Below, in pieces: positions 33,045 through 41,591 of a stretch of DNA of 64,000 nt. The notes under the pieces were generated by a model, which was not told where the DNA came from, did not search any database, and saw only the letters and a list, made by a program, of their open reading frames with translations. Origin of the DNA: JAICYJ01 sp963797565 (GTDB taxonomy: Bacteria > Actinomycetota > Thermoleophilia > Gaiellales > JAICJC01). The stretch lies in assembly GCA_963797565.1 (NCBI GenBank), contig CAWCPM010000005.1, positions 1 to 64,000 of the forward strand. Direction: 5' to 3'. The translations under genes and the position numbers were made by a program. Within the stretch, counting starts at the first letter, position 1. Each line of letters starts with the position of its first letter.

Positions 33045-34247
33045 GTGATAGTGCAGGAGTTCGGAGTGGCCGTGGCGCTGGTGAGCGGCGCTGTGCTGGC
33101 CGCGCTCCTGTTCCGACGCGGTGCGGATCGCGTCCGGATGCCCGCTCCGGTCGTTTTCTTACTCGCCGCAGCGGTCGCTTCCGACCTGTTCCAGCCACTC
33201 GGCAGGGCACTCTCGCCGAAGGATGTGAGTTGGATCGCGTCGGCGGCGCTGATCGTGATCCTGTTCGATGGTGGCGTGTCGCTTGGGTGGAGTCGCGTCC
33301 GCCCCCGCGTCGGTGCGGTGGTCACGCTCGGCCTCGGTGCGACAATCCTCACAGCCGGGGTGATGGCCGTCGCAGCGCACGCGTTGTTTGGATTCGGCTG
33401 GTCTACGGCGGCGGTGCTGGGTGTTGCGTTGGCGCCGACAGATCCGGCGGTGGTGTTCTCGGTGATCGGCGAGGGCCGGCTAGCCGAGCGGCCAAAGACG
33501 ATCCTGGAAGCCGAGTCGGGAGCCAACGATCCAATCGCAATCGCGTTGATGATCGGCGTCCTGGCAGCGATCGACGGAGGCTCCTGGCTTCCCACCGTCA
33601 CGACCACGCTGGCTCGCCAGCTGGCAATCGGCCTTGTGGTCGGCGTTGCCGGCGCATGGATGACACGTAAGCCGCTCAAGCATCTGACCGAGCCCCGAGA
33701 GACGTTGCAGCCGATCGTCGCGCTCTCAGCCGCAGGTCTGATCTTCGGCACCGCCACCGCCATCCACGGCTCGGGGTTCCTGGCCGTGTTTGTCGCCGGT
33801 CTGCTGCTCGGGGACGCCAACACGACTGTTGGCGAGGACGTCCGCGCCTTCCACTCAGAGCTGGCCGGCCTCGCAGAGGTGATCGTGTTCGTCTCGCTTG
33901 GTTTGACAGTGCACCTCGCCGCGCTGGGAGTGTCCGGCGTTCTCCAAGGACTCGCCCTCACCATCGTGATGCTGGCCCTCGCCCGGCCCCCGGCAGCGAT
34001 GCTGCTGCTGGCCCCGTTTCGCGTGCCAGCAAGGGAGCGTGTGTTCCTGTCTTGGGCTGGCTTGCGCGGCGCTGTCCCGATCCTGCTCGCATCACTCGCA
34101 CTTGCCGACGGCGTGCAAGACGCGAAGCGGATCTACGGTCTCGTGTTCGTGGTCGTAGCAGCGTCCGTCTTCCTCCAGGGCGTCACGCTCCCCACGGTCG
34201 CCTCCGCACTCCACGTCAGCACCAACGACGACCACGCGACTGATTGA
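33045..34247 (+). CDS. CPA1-family Na+(K+)/H+ antiporter
   Basis: 400 residues, 12-13 membrane helices. ALAPTDPAVVFSVIGEG (the TDP of the unwound helix pair) and ESGANDPIAIALM (the paired Asn-Asp that marks electroneutral CPA1 antiporters) are intact. It resembles NhaP/CvrA types but lacks the C-terminal TrkA-C/RCK domain. It would exchange cytoplasmic Na+ or K+ for protons. GTG at 33045 or 33051 could be the start. Context is ion transport. Confidence 0.88.
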   Translation: MIVQEFGVAVALVSGAVLAALLFRRGADRVRMPAPVVFLLAAAVASDLFQPLGRALSPKDVSWIASAALIVILFDGGVSLGWSRVRPRVGAVVTLGLGATILTAGVMAVAAHALFGFGWSTAAVLGVALAPTDPAVVFSVIGEGRLAERPKTILEAESGANDPIAIALMIGVLAAIDGGSWLPTVTTTLARQLAIGLVVGVAGAWMTRKPLKHLTEPRETLQPIVALSAAGLIFGTATAIHGSGFLAVFVAGLLLGDANTTVGEDVRAFHSELAGLAEVIVFVSLGLTVHLAALGVSGVLQGLALTIVMLALARPPAAMLLLAPFRVPARERVFLSWAGLRGAVPILLASLALADGVQDAKRIYGLVFVVVAASVFLQGVTLPTVASALHVSTNDDHATD

Positions 34248-34327
34248 CGGTTCGAAGCTACGTGGCGACTCGGTCACATGTCCCACCCCCGAGTACCGCA
34301 GGTTGCGCGAGGACAATGCTATTGGGC

Positions 34328-35218
34328 CTATGACCGCCGGGTTTGGCGAGGTGGTGGGAGAGTGGTAGAGCGAGTGGCGGCGCGCAGCTGCGCCGCCCCA
34401 CGGCCGTATCGCACGGCGCGGGCGGCGTGTTCGGGAGGCACTCCGTCTTCGACCAGCCGGGTTTGGAGTTCCGCGTCTGAGCACCAGCGCCACAGCAGCC
34501 AGATGAACGCGCAGAAGGTGACGATGAAGCCTTCGCCGAGCATGGCGACGCCGCCGAGGTTTTGATCCTCCAGAGGGCTCATGCCCCAGAGCTTGGGGGT
34601 GTGGGTGTAGTAGGGGTAGAAGATGTGCTGCGACCAGACGAAGAAGAACGCGAGCGCGGTCTCGAACAGCCGCATGGCCAGCACGTAGAGCGCCTTGGCT
34701 CCAGCTCCAAACCACGGCGGGCCGGGTAGTGGCTCGAGGATCGCGGCCCACAGCAGCGCGCCGCCGGCGAAGAAGCTGGTGTGCTCGAGCGCGTGGATCG
34801 TGTCGTTGGCAAGCGCCGCCTGGTAGGCGGCCGGGAGGTGCCAGGTGGCGAGGAGGATCGCCCATACCGGGAACGCGATCAGCGGGTGGGCGAGCCAGCG
34901 CAGCGAGCCGATCAACGGCAGCGCGAGGACAGGGCGCAGGATCGGCCCGGATAGCCCCGCGACGCAGAGTAGCGGTGCGATGTCCCCCAAGAGCAGGTGC
35001 TGAACCATGTGAACGGCAAAGGAGCGATTCTCGCCCAGCCAGTCGATTGGAGAGGCCAGCGCGACCACCAGCACCGCCAGCCCTGCCAGGAACGCGATCG
35101 GCTTCCAGCGAGGTGGTGCGGCTCCCCGCTCCGCAAGCGTCTGCACCCGACGGAGGTAGAGCAGCGCGACGAGCGCCACCGGGGCGAGCTCCATCGGATC
35201 GAATGTCCACACCCACAT
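34328..35218 (-). CDS. CtaG-type cytochrome c oxidase assembly membrane protein
   Basis: 296 residues with seven or more membrane helices, matching the caa3_CtaG family: LASPIDWLGENRSFAVHMVQ, HLLLGDIAPLL, EHTSFFAGGALLWAAI, and the His-rich WSQHIFYPYYTHTPKLWG. The His residues in HMVQHLLLGD are typical copper-handling candidates. Family members help deliver copper to oxidase. No oxidase genes are in the window. The ATG at 35218 lies inside a tandem 17-bp duplication. Divergent from the STAS-TetR-ClC operon. Confidence 0.82.
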   Translation of the reverse strand: MWVWTFDPMELAPVALVALLYLRRVQTLAERGAAPPRWKPIAFLAGLAVLVVALASPIDWLGENRSFAVHMVQHLLLGDIAPLLCVAGLSGPILRPVLALPLIGSLRWLAHPLIAFPVWAILLATWHLPAAYQAALANDTIHALEHTSFFAGGALLWAAILEPLPGPPWFGAGAKALYVLAMRLFETALAFFFVWSQHIFYPYYTHTPKLWGMSPLEDQNLGGVAMLGEGFIVTFCAFIWLLWRWCSDAELQTRLVEDGVPPEHAARAVRYGRGAAQLRAATRSTTLPPPRQTRRS

Positions 35219-35248
35219 CGTCCAAGAAACCACATCGTCCAAAAAAAC
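35214..35248. repeat. tandem 17/18-bp duplication over the ctaG-like start
   Basis: CACATCGTCCAAGAAAC (35214-35230) is followed directly by CACATCGTCCAAAAAAAC (35231-35248). It duplicates the start-codon region of the leftward gene, giving two ATGs in different frames, and pushes apart the divergent promoters. Confidence 0.8.
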
Positions 35249-35266
35249 TGACTGGTCGGTTATAAT
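35247..35266 (+). promoter_or_regulatory. TetR-type operator over a -10 box
   Basis: ACTGACTGGTCGGT is an imperfect palindrome (10 of 14 positions symmetric) of the form bound by many TetR repressors. It abuts TATAAT (35261-35266), a perfect -10 box reading into the STAS-tetR-ClC operon. The TetR encoded in that operon is the obvious candidate, giving autoregulation. Confidence 0.6.
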
Positions 35267-35324
35267 AGCGGTGCTGGGTACGCGGGAGTGCACAACGGGC
35301 ACGCTGACGAAAGCGAGTTGGGGT

Positions 35325-35717
35325 GTGGCTGAGGAACTTCAGATCGAGATTCGCAGAGATGGTGACCGTGTACTGGTCGGCCTCACGGGAAACCTGTGCT
35401 CGGCGACGGCCGCCACCTTCAGTAGGCGCATCGGGCGGGTGGTTGACAGCCGGCCTACCGTCGTGAGGCTGGACCTTCGCCGGACGTTCGTTGACTCGTT
35501 CGGTCTGGCGGCTCTGGTTGAGATGTGCGCCCGCTGTCGGCGAGCCGATACGACCGTGGAGTTGGTCTCACCGCCTTCGACGCGGATGCTGCTGACCGGG
35601 TTGGGGTTCCCACGCCGGTTCCGATGGGAGACCGGCAAGACCGTGCGGGTGATCGCGGCCGAAGCCCCAGACCAGCCCCCACCCGCCAACCAGGCGCCCA
35701 CCAGGAGCACCGAGTAG
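35325..35717 (+). CDS. STAS-domain protein (anti-sigma-factor-antagonist-like)
   Basis: 130 residues with the STAS fold pattern: LQIEIRRDGDRVLVGLTGNL, RLDLRRTFVDSFGLAALVEM, then MLLTGLGFPRRF. DSFG is the site where anti-anti-sigma factors carry the phosphorylated Ser, and the Ser is present. I chose the GTG at 35325, since the GTG at 35271 would lie at the transcription start set by TATAAT. The C-terminal tail is Pro-rich. Two bases separate it from tetR. Its partner kinase is unknown. Confidence 0.75.
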   Translation: MAEELQIEIRRDGDRVLVGLTGNLCSATAATFSRRIGRVVDSRPTVVRLDLRRTFVDSFGLAALVEMCARCRRADTTVELVSPPSTRMLLTGLGFPRRFRWETGKTVRVIAAEAPDQPPPANQAPTRSTE

Positions 35718-35719
35718 CG

Positions 35720-36331
35720 ATGCCGAAGATCAATGCCGAGACGCGTGCCGACCGGCGCCAGCGACTGGTCGATGCGGCATGGCGACGGGTGGCCGCGGCC
35801 GGATACCACGAAACGACCGTCGACGACGTGTGTGCCGAGGCGGGGGTCAGCAAGGGCGCGTTCTACGGCTACTTCGACGCCAAACAGGATCTGTTTCTGG
35901 CATTGCTCGACGAGGAGACCGACGCCCTCGATCGGGTCGCGCGCGAACTCGCGAGCAGCGACGTGTCCGGAGCCGAGCGGATGCGCGGGTTCACCCGGGC
36001 GATGCTGGAGGTGGGCGACGATCCCGGTCGGGTGCAGCTGCGTGCCGACCTATGGTCTGCGCTGGCCACCGACCCGGTCATCCGCACGCGCTTCGCCGAT
36101 GCCGTGGAGCGTCGTCGTTCGATCCTGCGGGCCTGGATCACGCGCAGCATCCAGGCCGGCGACCTGGCGATCGACGAGCGCCGAGCTAACGCCCTGGCCT
36201 CGATTCTGCTCGCGCTAACCGATGGGTTGATGCTGCATCGAGCGCTGGATCCGACCGGCTTCAGGTGGCAGAACATCCGCGCGGTGATGGACGCGCTGAT
36301 TGCCGGCATCGACCGGTCCCCGGCGCAGTGA
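35720..36331 (+). CDS. TetR-family transcriptional repressor
   Basis: 203 residues. N-terminal HTH: ETRADRRQRLVDAAWRRVAA, TTVDDVCAEAGVSKGAFYGY, FDAKQDLF. The ligand-binding C-terminal part is helical and not assignable. It probably binds the palindrome at 35247-35260 and so represses its own operon. The stop overlaps the GTG of the ClC gene (GTGA), so regulator and channel are translated together. Confidence 0.9.
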   Translation: MPKINAETRADRRQRLVDAAWRRVAAAGYHETTVDDVCAEAGVSKGAFYGYFDAKQDLFLALLDEETDALDRVARELASSDVSGAERMRGFTRAMLEVGDDPGRVQLRADLWSALATDPVIRTRFADAVERRRSILRAWITRSIQAGDLAIDERRANALASILLALTDGLMLHRALDPTGFRWQNIRAVMDALIAGIDRSPAQ

Positions 36332-38211
36332 GCGTGTCGCTCCGCCAGCTCCATCGCTGGCTGCACGGGACCACCGCCGGCCTGATGGCGTTGGGCGCGC
36401 TGGTCGGGCTCGGGGCGGGTATCGGCGCGGTCATGTTCCGGGAGCTCATCGTCGGCATGACCACCCTCTTCACCGGGAGCGCGGACTACAGCGCCACCGC
36501 ACACGCGGCCAACCCCCACCTGCCCGGCCTGGGGATCTGGTTCGTGGTCCTGGCACCCGTCGTGGGAGGCCTCGTGTACGGCCCGCTGATCGCCAGATTC
36601 GCACGGGAAGCAAAAGGGCACGGCGTGCCCGAGGTGATGCTGGCCGTGTCAGAGAACGGCGGTCGCATACGACCGCGGGTGGCCGCCGTCAAGGCACTCG
36701 CCTCGGCCATCTGCATCGGCTCTGGCGGCTCCGTGGGCCGCGAAGGGCCGATCGTTCAGATCGGCTCTGCATTGGGCTCGACCGTCGGCCAGGTGCTGCG
36801 GCTACCCGAGTCGCGGCTTCGGCTGCTGGTCGCATGCGGCGCCGCCGGCGGTATCTCGGGCACCTTCAACGCTCCCATCGCCGGCGTGTTCTTCGCGCTG
36901 GAGCTGATCCTGCGCGACTTCGAGGTCGAGTCGTTCGGCGTCGTCGTCGTGTCGTCCGTGGTTGCCGACGTAATCGGCCGCGCGGCGTTCGGATCGCAGC
37001 CGTTCCTCGCCCTGCCCACGTTCCAACAGCAATCCCAGTGGGAGTACGTGCTCTACGTGGGCCTAGGCGTCTCAGCTGCCGTGCTCGGCACGCTGTTCAT
37101 CCGCGTCCTCTACGGCCTGGAAGACGTCGCCGATCATGTCTGGACCGGCCCCGAGTGGCTGCGCCCAGCCGTCGGCGGGCTCCTGCTCGGCGGGCTGCTG
37201 CTCGTGCTCCCCCAGTTGTACGGCGTGGGATACCCGGTACTCGGCCACGCCGTGTCCGGCGGCTACGCCGTGTGGTTTCTGATCGGGCTGCTGGCAGGCA
37301 AGCTGGTGGCGACCAGCCTGACGATCGCCATCGGCGGCTCAGGAGGCGTCTTCGCGCCATCGCTGTTCATGGGGGCGATGCTCGGCACAGCCTACGGCGA
37401 CGCGGTCAGCGGAGTCGCGCCGCACCTCGCAGGCCCGGCCGGTGCGTACGGCCTCGTCGGCATGGGAGCGGTATTCGCAGGCGCGGCCCGGGCTCCGATC
37501 ACCGCGGTGCTGATCATCTTCGAACTCACCGGGGACTACCACATCATCCTCCCGCTGATGGTCGCGGTTGTGATCGCAACCGCCGTCGCCTCGCTGCTCA
37601 GCGGTGACTCGATCTACACCCTCAAGCTGCGACGACGAGGCATCGACCTGCGGCGAGCGCACCCCAGCACCCTGGAAGGGCTCAGCGTCGCCGACACGAT
37701 GCAACCCGCGCCGACACCGGTTCGCGCCGAAGACCCGCTGGAGGTCTTGGTCGACCGCTTCGGCCACGGCGAAGCCGTCACCCTGCCACTGGCAGCCAGC
37801 GACGGAACCTACACCGGCGCGATCTCCGGCCGAGACGTCGAACTCGCCACGCGATACGGACGCCTCGGCGCCTTGGCTGCAGATCTCGCCCATGAGCTAC
37901 CAACGCTGCGACCGACACAACGCCTCGACAGCGCCCTCGACGACCTCGTACGCGCCGATACCGGGGGCCTGCCGGTGGCCTCCGACAACGGGCACCTCGT
38001 GGGCTGGATCACCCACAGCGACGTCCTCCGCGCCTACCACGCACACCTCCACGCCGATCGAGCCCCCACACCCGCTCAGGATCACCCAACCGCCCACGAC
38101 TACCGCAAGCGCATCAGCGGACACGTCCGGCGAACCCGCCGACGCGATACGACCGCTCAAACGCCCCGCGACGAACTCACCAGTGCAGGAGTTGACGGCG
38201 ATGGCAACTGA
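36328..38211 (+). CDS. ClC-family chloride channel/transporter with CBS pair
   Basis: 627 residues. Chloride-binding motifs: GHGVPEV (GSGIP equivalent, near residue 95), GSGGSVGREGPIVQIGS (with the gating Glu), GGSGGVFAPSLFMGAMLG, then ARAPITAVLIIFELTGDY. The gating Glu in GREGP fits either H+/Cl- exchange or a gated channel. Two CBS domains follow (SVADTMQPAPTPV...GRDVELA; LRPTQRLDSALDD...THSDVLRAY) and a basic tail. Third gene of the STAS-TetR-ClC operon. Confidence 0.9.
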   Translation: MSVSLRQLHRWLHGTTAGLMALGALVGLGAGIGAVMFRELIVGMTTLFTGSADYSATAHAANPHLPGLGIWFVVLAPVVGGLVYGPLIARFAREAKGHGVPEVMLAVSENGGRIRPRVAAVKALASAICIGSGGSVGREGPIVQIGSALGSTVGQVLRLPESRLRLLVACGAAGGISGTFNAPIAGVFFALELILRDFEVESFGVVVVSSVVADVIGRAAFGSQPFLALPTFQQQSQWEYVLYVGLGVSAAVLGTLFIRVLYGLEDVADHVWTGPEWLRPAVGGLLLGGLLLVLPQLYGVGYPVLGHAVSGGYAVWFLIGLLAGKLVATSLTIAIGGSGGVFAPSLFMGAMLGTAYGDAVSGVAPHLAGPAGAYGLVGMGAVFAGAARAPITAVLIIFELTGDYHIILPLMVAVVIATAVASLLSGDSIYTLKLRRRGIDLRRAHPSTLEGLSVADTMQPAPTPVRAEDPLEVLVDRFGHGEAVTLPLAASDGTYTGAISGRDVELATRYGRLGALAADLAHELPTLRPTQRLDSALDDLVRADTGGLPVASDNGHLVGWITHSDVLRAYHAHLHADRAPTPAQDHPTAHDYRKRISGHVRRTRRRDTTAQTPRDELTSAGVDGDGN

Positions 38212-38515
38212 CCTGCCCTCGGGGGCGCGCGGCGCTGGGCACTGTCACAGGCTGCGCGGCTATCTCGTCACTGAAGGAGTGAAACGAAGCAGTCACCAAG
38301 ATCTCATAGCGGCGCCAGGGGTGCGCCGGCCTGGTGCTCACATTCGGCGTGGAAGGTCAGGTCGGTGACGCCGTCGACCAGTCGCTTCGCGCCATCCTCA
38401 AGTTTGTGGGAGATGCCTAGGTGTAGGACCTATGAGCCTGCGAGACGGCTGACGTTGTCCGGGCCTCCGACGAGCCTTGTGGTTGACGAAGACCACAGCT
38501 CGAAGGAGGCCCGTG
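38212..38515. other. non-coding stretch before the transposase fragment
   Basis: A 304-base gap with no supported gene. TGTAGGACCTATGAGCC from 38422 may be the left terminal repeat of the IS481 element whose transposase begins at 38516. Confidence 0.35.
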
Positions 38516-39241
38516 ATGGGTAAGGGTATGCCACCGGTCAGACTGCGTCATTCGTGGGAGGCGCGGTGTCGAGTGGTTCAGCTGATGCTTTCTGGGGTGG
38601 CGCCTTTGGTGGCTGCTGCGGCGTGTGGGCTCAGCCGCGCGTCGGCGTATCGGCTGTTGCGGCGCTACCAGGAGGGCGGCTGGGAGGCGTTGCGGGATCG
38701 CCCGCCGATCGCCAAGCATCATCCGCATCGGCTCTCGCCGGAGGCGGAGGCACAGATTGTTTTGCTGCGGCGGCATACCGGGTGGGGACCTCGGTCGCTG
38801 TCAGCGGCGCTGGGTCGGCCGCCCTCGACGATCTGGCGAGTGCTTGTGCGGCACGGCTGCTCGCGGCAAGCCCAGATGCCCAGGCCACCAGCGAATCGGT
38901 ATGAGTACGCGGCGCCTGGCGAGCTGGTGCACCTGGACATCAAGAAGCTGGCTCGCTTCTGGCACGTCGGCAAACGCGTGCTCCAAGACGGCGTCAGACG
39001 CAGCGGCGGTGCCGGCTGGTCATACGCGCATGTCGCGGTGGATGACCACTCCCGTCACGCGATCGTGCAGCTACGCCGATCCGAGACCGGTCACGACTGC
39101 GCCGCCTTCGCAGCCATGGTGATCGACGCCTACGCGAAGCAGGGCACACCGATCCAGCGGATCCTGACCGACAACGGCGGCGCCAGGTTTTCTCTTGGCG
39201 AAATAGCGGCCGTTGATCACGGTGGCGAGTTCATCGGCTGA
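38516..39241 (+). pseudogene. IS481-family transposase, C-terminally truncated
   Basis: 241 codons. N-terminal helix-turn-helix (VAPLVAAAACGLSRASAYRL, LLRRYQEGGWEALRDR) and an rve-type core: first Asp in GELVHLDIKKLARF, conserved AVDDHSRHAIVQ, and second Asp in RILTDNGG. After TDNGG the sequence departs from the family and stops within 21 codons, so the final Glu of the DDE triad and about 80 residues are missing. No matching right end was found. Inactive copy. Confidence 0.8.
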
Positions 39242-39353
39242 GGTTGAGACAAAGGACGGCCGTTTTCATCCGCAACTTCGGAAGTCCGCGGGCTAGCTCC
39301 ATTGTTCCGCTCAGCGATCCTCCAACCGCTGTTCAGCAGCGGGGCCGGGGGCT

Positions 39354-41591
39354 CTAGGCGGTGGGCTCGAATGATGGCGGCGCCTTTGGGGGCTTTGGCT
39401 GCTCGGCTGCCTTGTCGGGCTCGAGGTGGGGAAGCCACTCGAGCCACCGGGGCAGATACCAGTTGCGGTCGCCGAGCAGCATCATCGACGCCGGTAGGAG
39501 CACGCCTCTTACGATCGTGGCGTCGATCAGGATGGCGGCGGCAAGTCCGATGCCGAGCTGTTGCAACAGGATGATGGAGCCGCTCGCGAACACGGCGAAT
39601 ACGAGCACCATCACGATCGCGGCGCTCGTGACGACTCCTGCGGTGGTCTTGATGCCGTGGGCGACGGCTTCCTCAGTCGAGAGCCCGCGATCCCGTGCTT
39701 CGCGGATCCGGCTGATGATGAAGACGTGGTAGTCCATCGACAGGCCGAACAGGATCACGAACATGAAGATCGGCAGGAACGAGATGATTCCTCCGGTGTA
39801 GTGGAACCCGATGAGATGCTTGCCCCATCCGTGCTGGAAGAAAAGCACGAGGACGCCATACGCAGCGGCAACGGACAGCAGGTTGAGGATGATGGCTTTC
39901 GCCGCGATCACCAGCGACCGGAACGAGACGAGCAGCAGGATGAAGGCGAAGGTGAGCACGAACGCGAACACCATGGGAGCTGATTCCTTCATGCCGGAAC
40001 GCGTGTCCATTCCAACTGCCGTTTCGCCGGTGACGCCGTATTCGACGCGGTCGAGCCTGCCGAGTGTCGCGGGGATGGCATCGTTGCGGAGTCTGGTGAC
40101 GCCGGACTCGGACGCGGGGTCGCTGCCGTTTCCTGCCAGCGGAATGGCGATCGTCTCCGCTGTGCCGCGAGGATTGGTGTCGGTCTTGACCGATCCACCG
40201 TCCGGGACAACCATCGCTACTGCGCGTTTGTGGAGGTCTGCGACGGCCGCGCGAATCGCGGGAGCGTTCACATCCTTAGCCTTCACAACAACGGTCGCCG
40301 TGTGCAGTTCAGCTGGGAACGCCTTCTGGATGCGGTTGTAGGTCTGGACTGCCTTGAGGTTCTGCGGTAGTGACTCGGGCGTTACCTGAACTGTGTGCAT
40401 GCCGAGCGCCGGCATGGCGATCGCGATGAGCGCGCCGCCCGCGATTACCGTGGCCACACCAGGCCGCGCGAGCACGCGGTCCAAGACCCAGCCCCAGAGC
40501 CGGCTTTCGCTGCCGTCTCGATGGAGGTGGTGGAGCAACGGCAGCCGAGCGTTGTCGACGCGGCTGCCGAGTTTGGAGAGCAGTGCCGGAAGCACGGTCA
40601 GCGATCCCAGCATCGCGACTGCGACGACCATGATCGTTCCCAGCGCGAACGATGAGAACCCGGGATCGCCGGCGAAGAACATGCCCGCCATCGCGACGAT
40701 CACCGTGAGCCCGGAGATAAGCACTGAGCGTCCGGACGTCGCTGCCGCGGCCTCGAGCGCGGCGGACTCGTCCCGTCCGGCTGCCCGTTCTTCGCGTTCG
40801 CGCTTGAGATAGAAGAGTGAGTAGTCGACTCCGACGGCCAGTCCGACGAGCAGGATTACCTCTTTCACTTGCGCGTCCACCGGCATCAAATGGCTCGGCA
40901 GGGCGATCAGGAACATGGTTGCCATCACCGAGGAGAGCGCGAGGATCAGCGGGATACCAGCGGCAAACAGCGCGCCAAAGGCGATCAGGAGGATGACGAG
41001 GGTCACGGGCACCGACAGGAGGCCGGCCCTGGAGAGGTCCTTGGTGAACTGGCCCTCCACCTCCCGGGCGGAGCTCCCGTCGCCGAACTCGGCGATCGTC
41101 AGCTGCGGGTGTGCCTTCTGCACGGCTGCGACGGCGTCCTCGACCGGCTTTGAGATCTGCATCGCGTGTTCCGGCGAGCTCTTGAAAGTGAAGTTCACGA
41201 GGGCTGAATGGCGGTCCGGCGAGATCTGAGCACTATTGCCCGACTGATAGGGCGAGTCGACGTTACCGACAACTGCGAAGGCACTGACCCCCCTGACGAC
41301 GTCCCTGACGGCGGCTCGGAACGTGCGGTCGTCGGCGGTCAGCGTGGTGCTCTGGATGACCACCGTTTCGCTGGCCTTCGGCGCGAACTGCGCGTCGATG
41401 ATCCTGCTTGCGCGGCCGGACTCGCCCGGGATCGCGTCGTTTTGCTTGAGCTCGGTCGTGCCGACGGCCTTACCGACCAGGACCGCTATGAGGACAATCG
41501 CCAGCCAGCCGAGGATCGCGATCTTCCGATGGCGCGCGCTCCAGCGACCCATTCGAGAAGAGAGGTTGTGGGTGCGGTTGATGGATGACAT
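39354..41591 (-). CDS. MmpL/RND-superfamily exporter
   Basis: 745 residues with 12 membrane helices in the 1+5, 1+5 RND plan and two large external loops. VGLAVGVDYSLFYLKREREE and FGLSMDYHVFIISRIREARD are the paired helix-4/helix-10 motifs with the proton-relay Asp-Tyr of MMPL proteins. It exports lipids or drugs by proton exchange. Its ATG overlaps the stop of the MFS gene by one base (TGATG). Last gene of a four-gene operon opposite the large LuxR regulator. Confidence 0.9.
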   Translation of the reverse strand: MSSINRTHNLSSRMGRWSARHRKIAILGWLAIVLIAVLVGKAVGTTELKQNDAIPGESGRASRIIDAQFAPKASETVVIQSTTLTADDRTFRAAVRDVVRGVSAFAVVGNVDSPYQSGNSAQISPDRHSALVNFTFKSSPEHAMQISKPVEDAVAAVQKAHPQLTIAEFGDGSSAREVEGQFTKDLSRAGLLSVPVTLVILLIAFGALFAAGIPLILALSSVMATMFLIALPSHLMPVDAQVKEVILLVGLAVGVDYSLFYLKREREERAAGRDESAALEAAAATSGRSVLISGLTVIVAMAGMFFAGDPGFSSFALGTIMVVAVAMLGSLTVLPALLSKLGSRVDNARLPLLHHLHRDGSESRLWGWVLDRVLARPGVATVIAGGALIAIAMPALGMHTVQVTPESLPQNLKAVQTYNRIQKAFPAELHTATVVVKAKDVNAPAIRAAVADLHKRAVAMVVPDGGSVKTDTNPRGTAETIAIPLAGNGSDPASESGVTRLRNDAIPATLGRLDRVEYGVTGETAVGMDTRSGMKESAPMVFAFVLTFAFILLLVSFRSLVIAAKAIILNLLSVAAAYGVLVLFFQHGWGKHLIGFHYTGGIISFLPIFMFVILFGLSMDYHVFIISRIREARDRGLSTEEAVAHGIKTTAGVVTSAAIVMVLVFAVFASGSIILLQQLGIGLAAAILIDATIVRGVLLPASMMLLGDRNWYLPRWLEWLPHLEPDKAAEQPKPPKAPPSFEPTA

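Noticed and set aside
39290..39302. Extra att site: GCTAGCTCCAT resembles the tRNA end after the transposase fragment
   Set aside because: Only nine bases (TAGCTCCAT) match, with no T-arm sequence; chance is enough.
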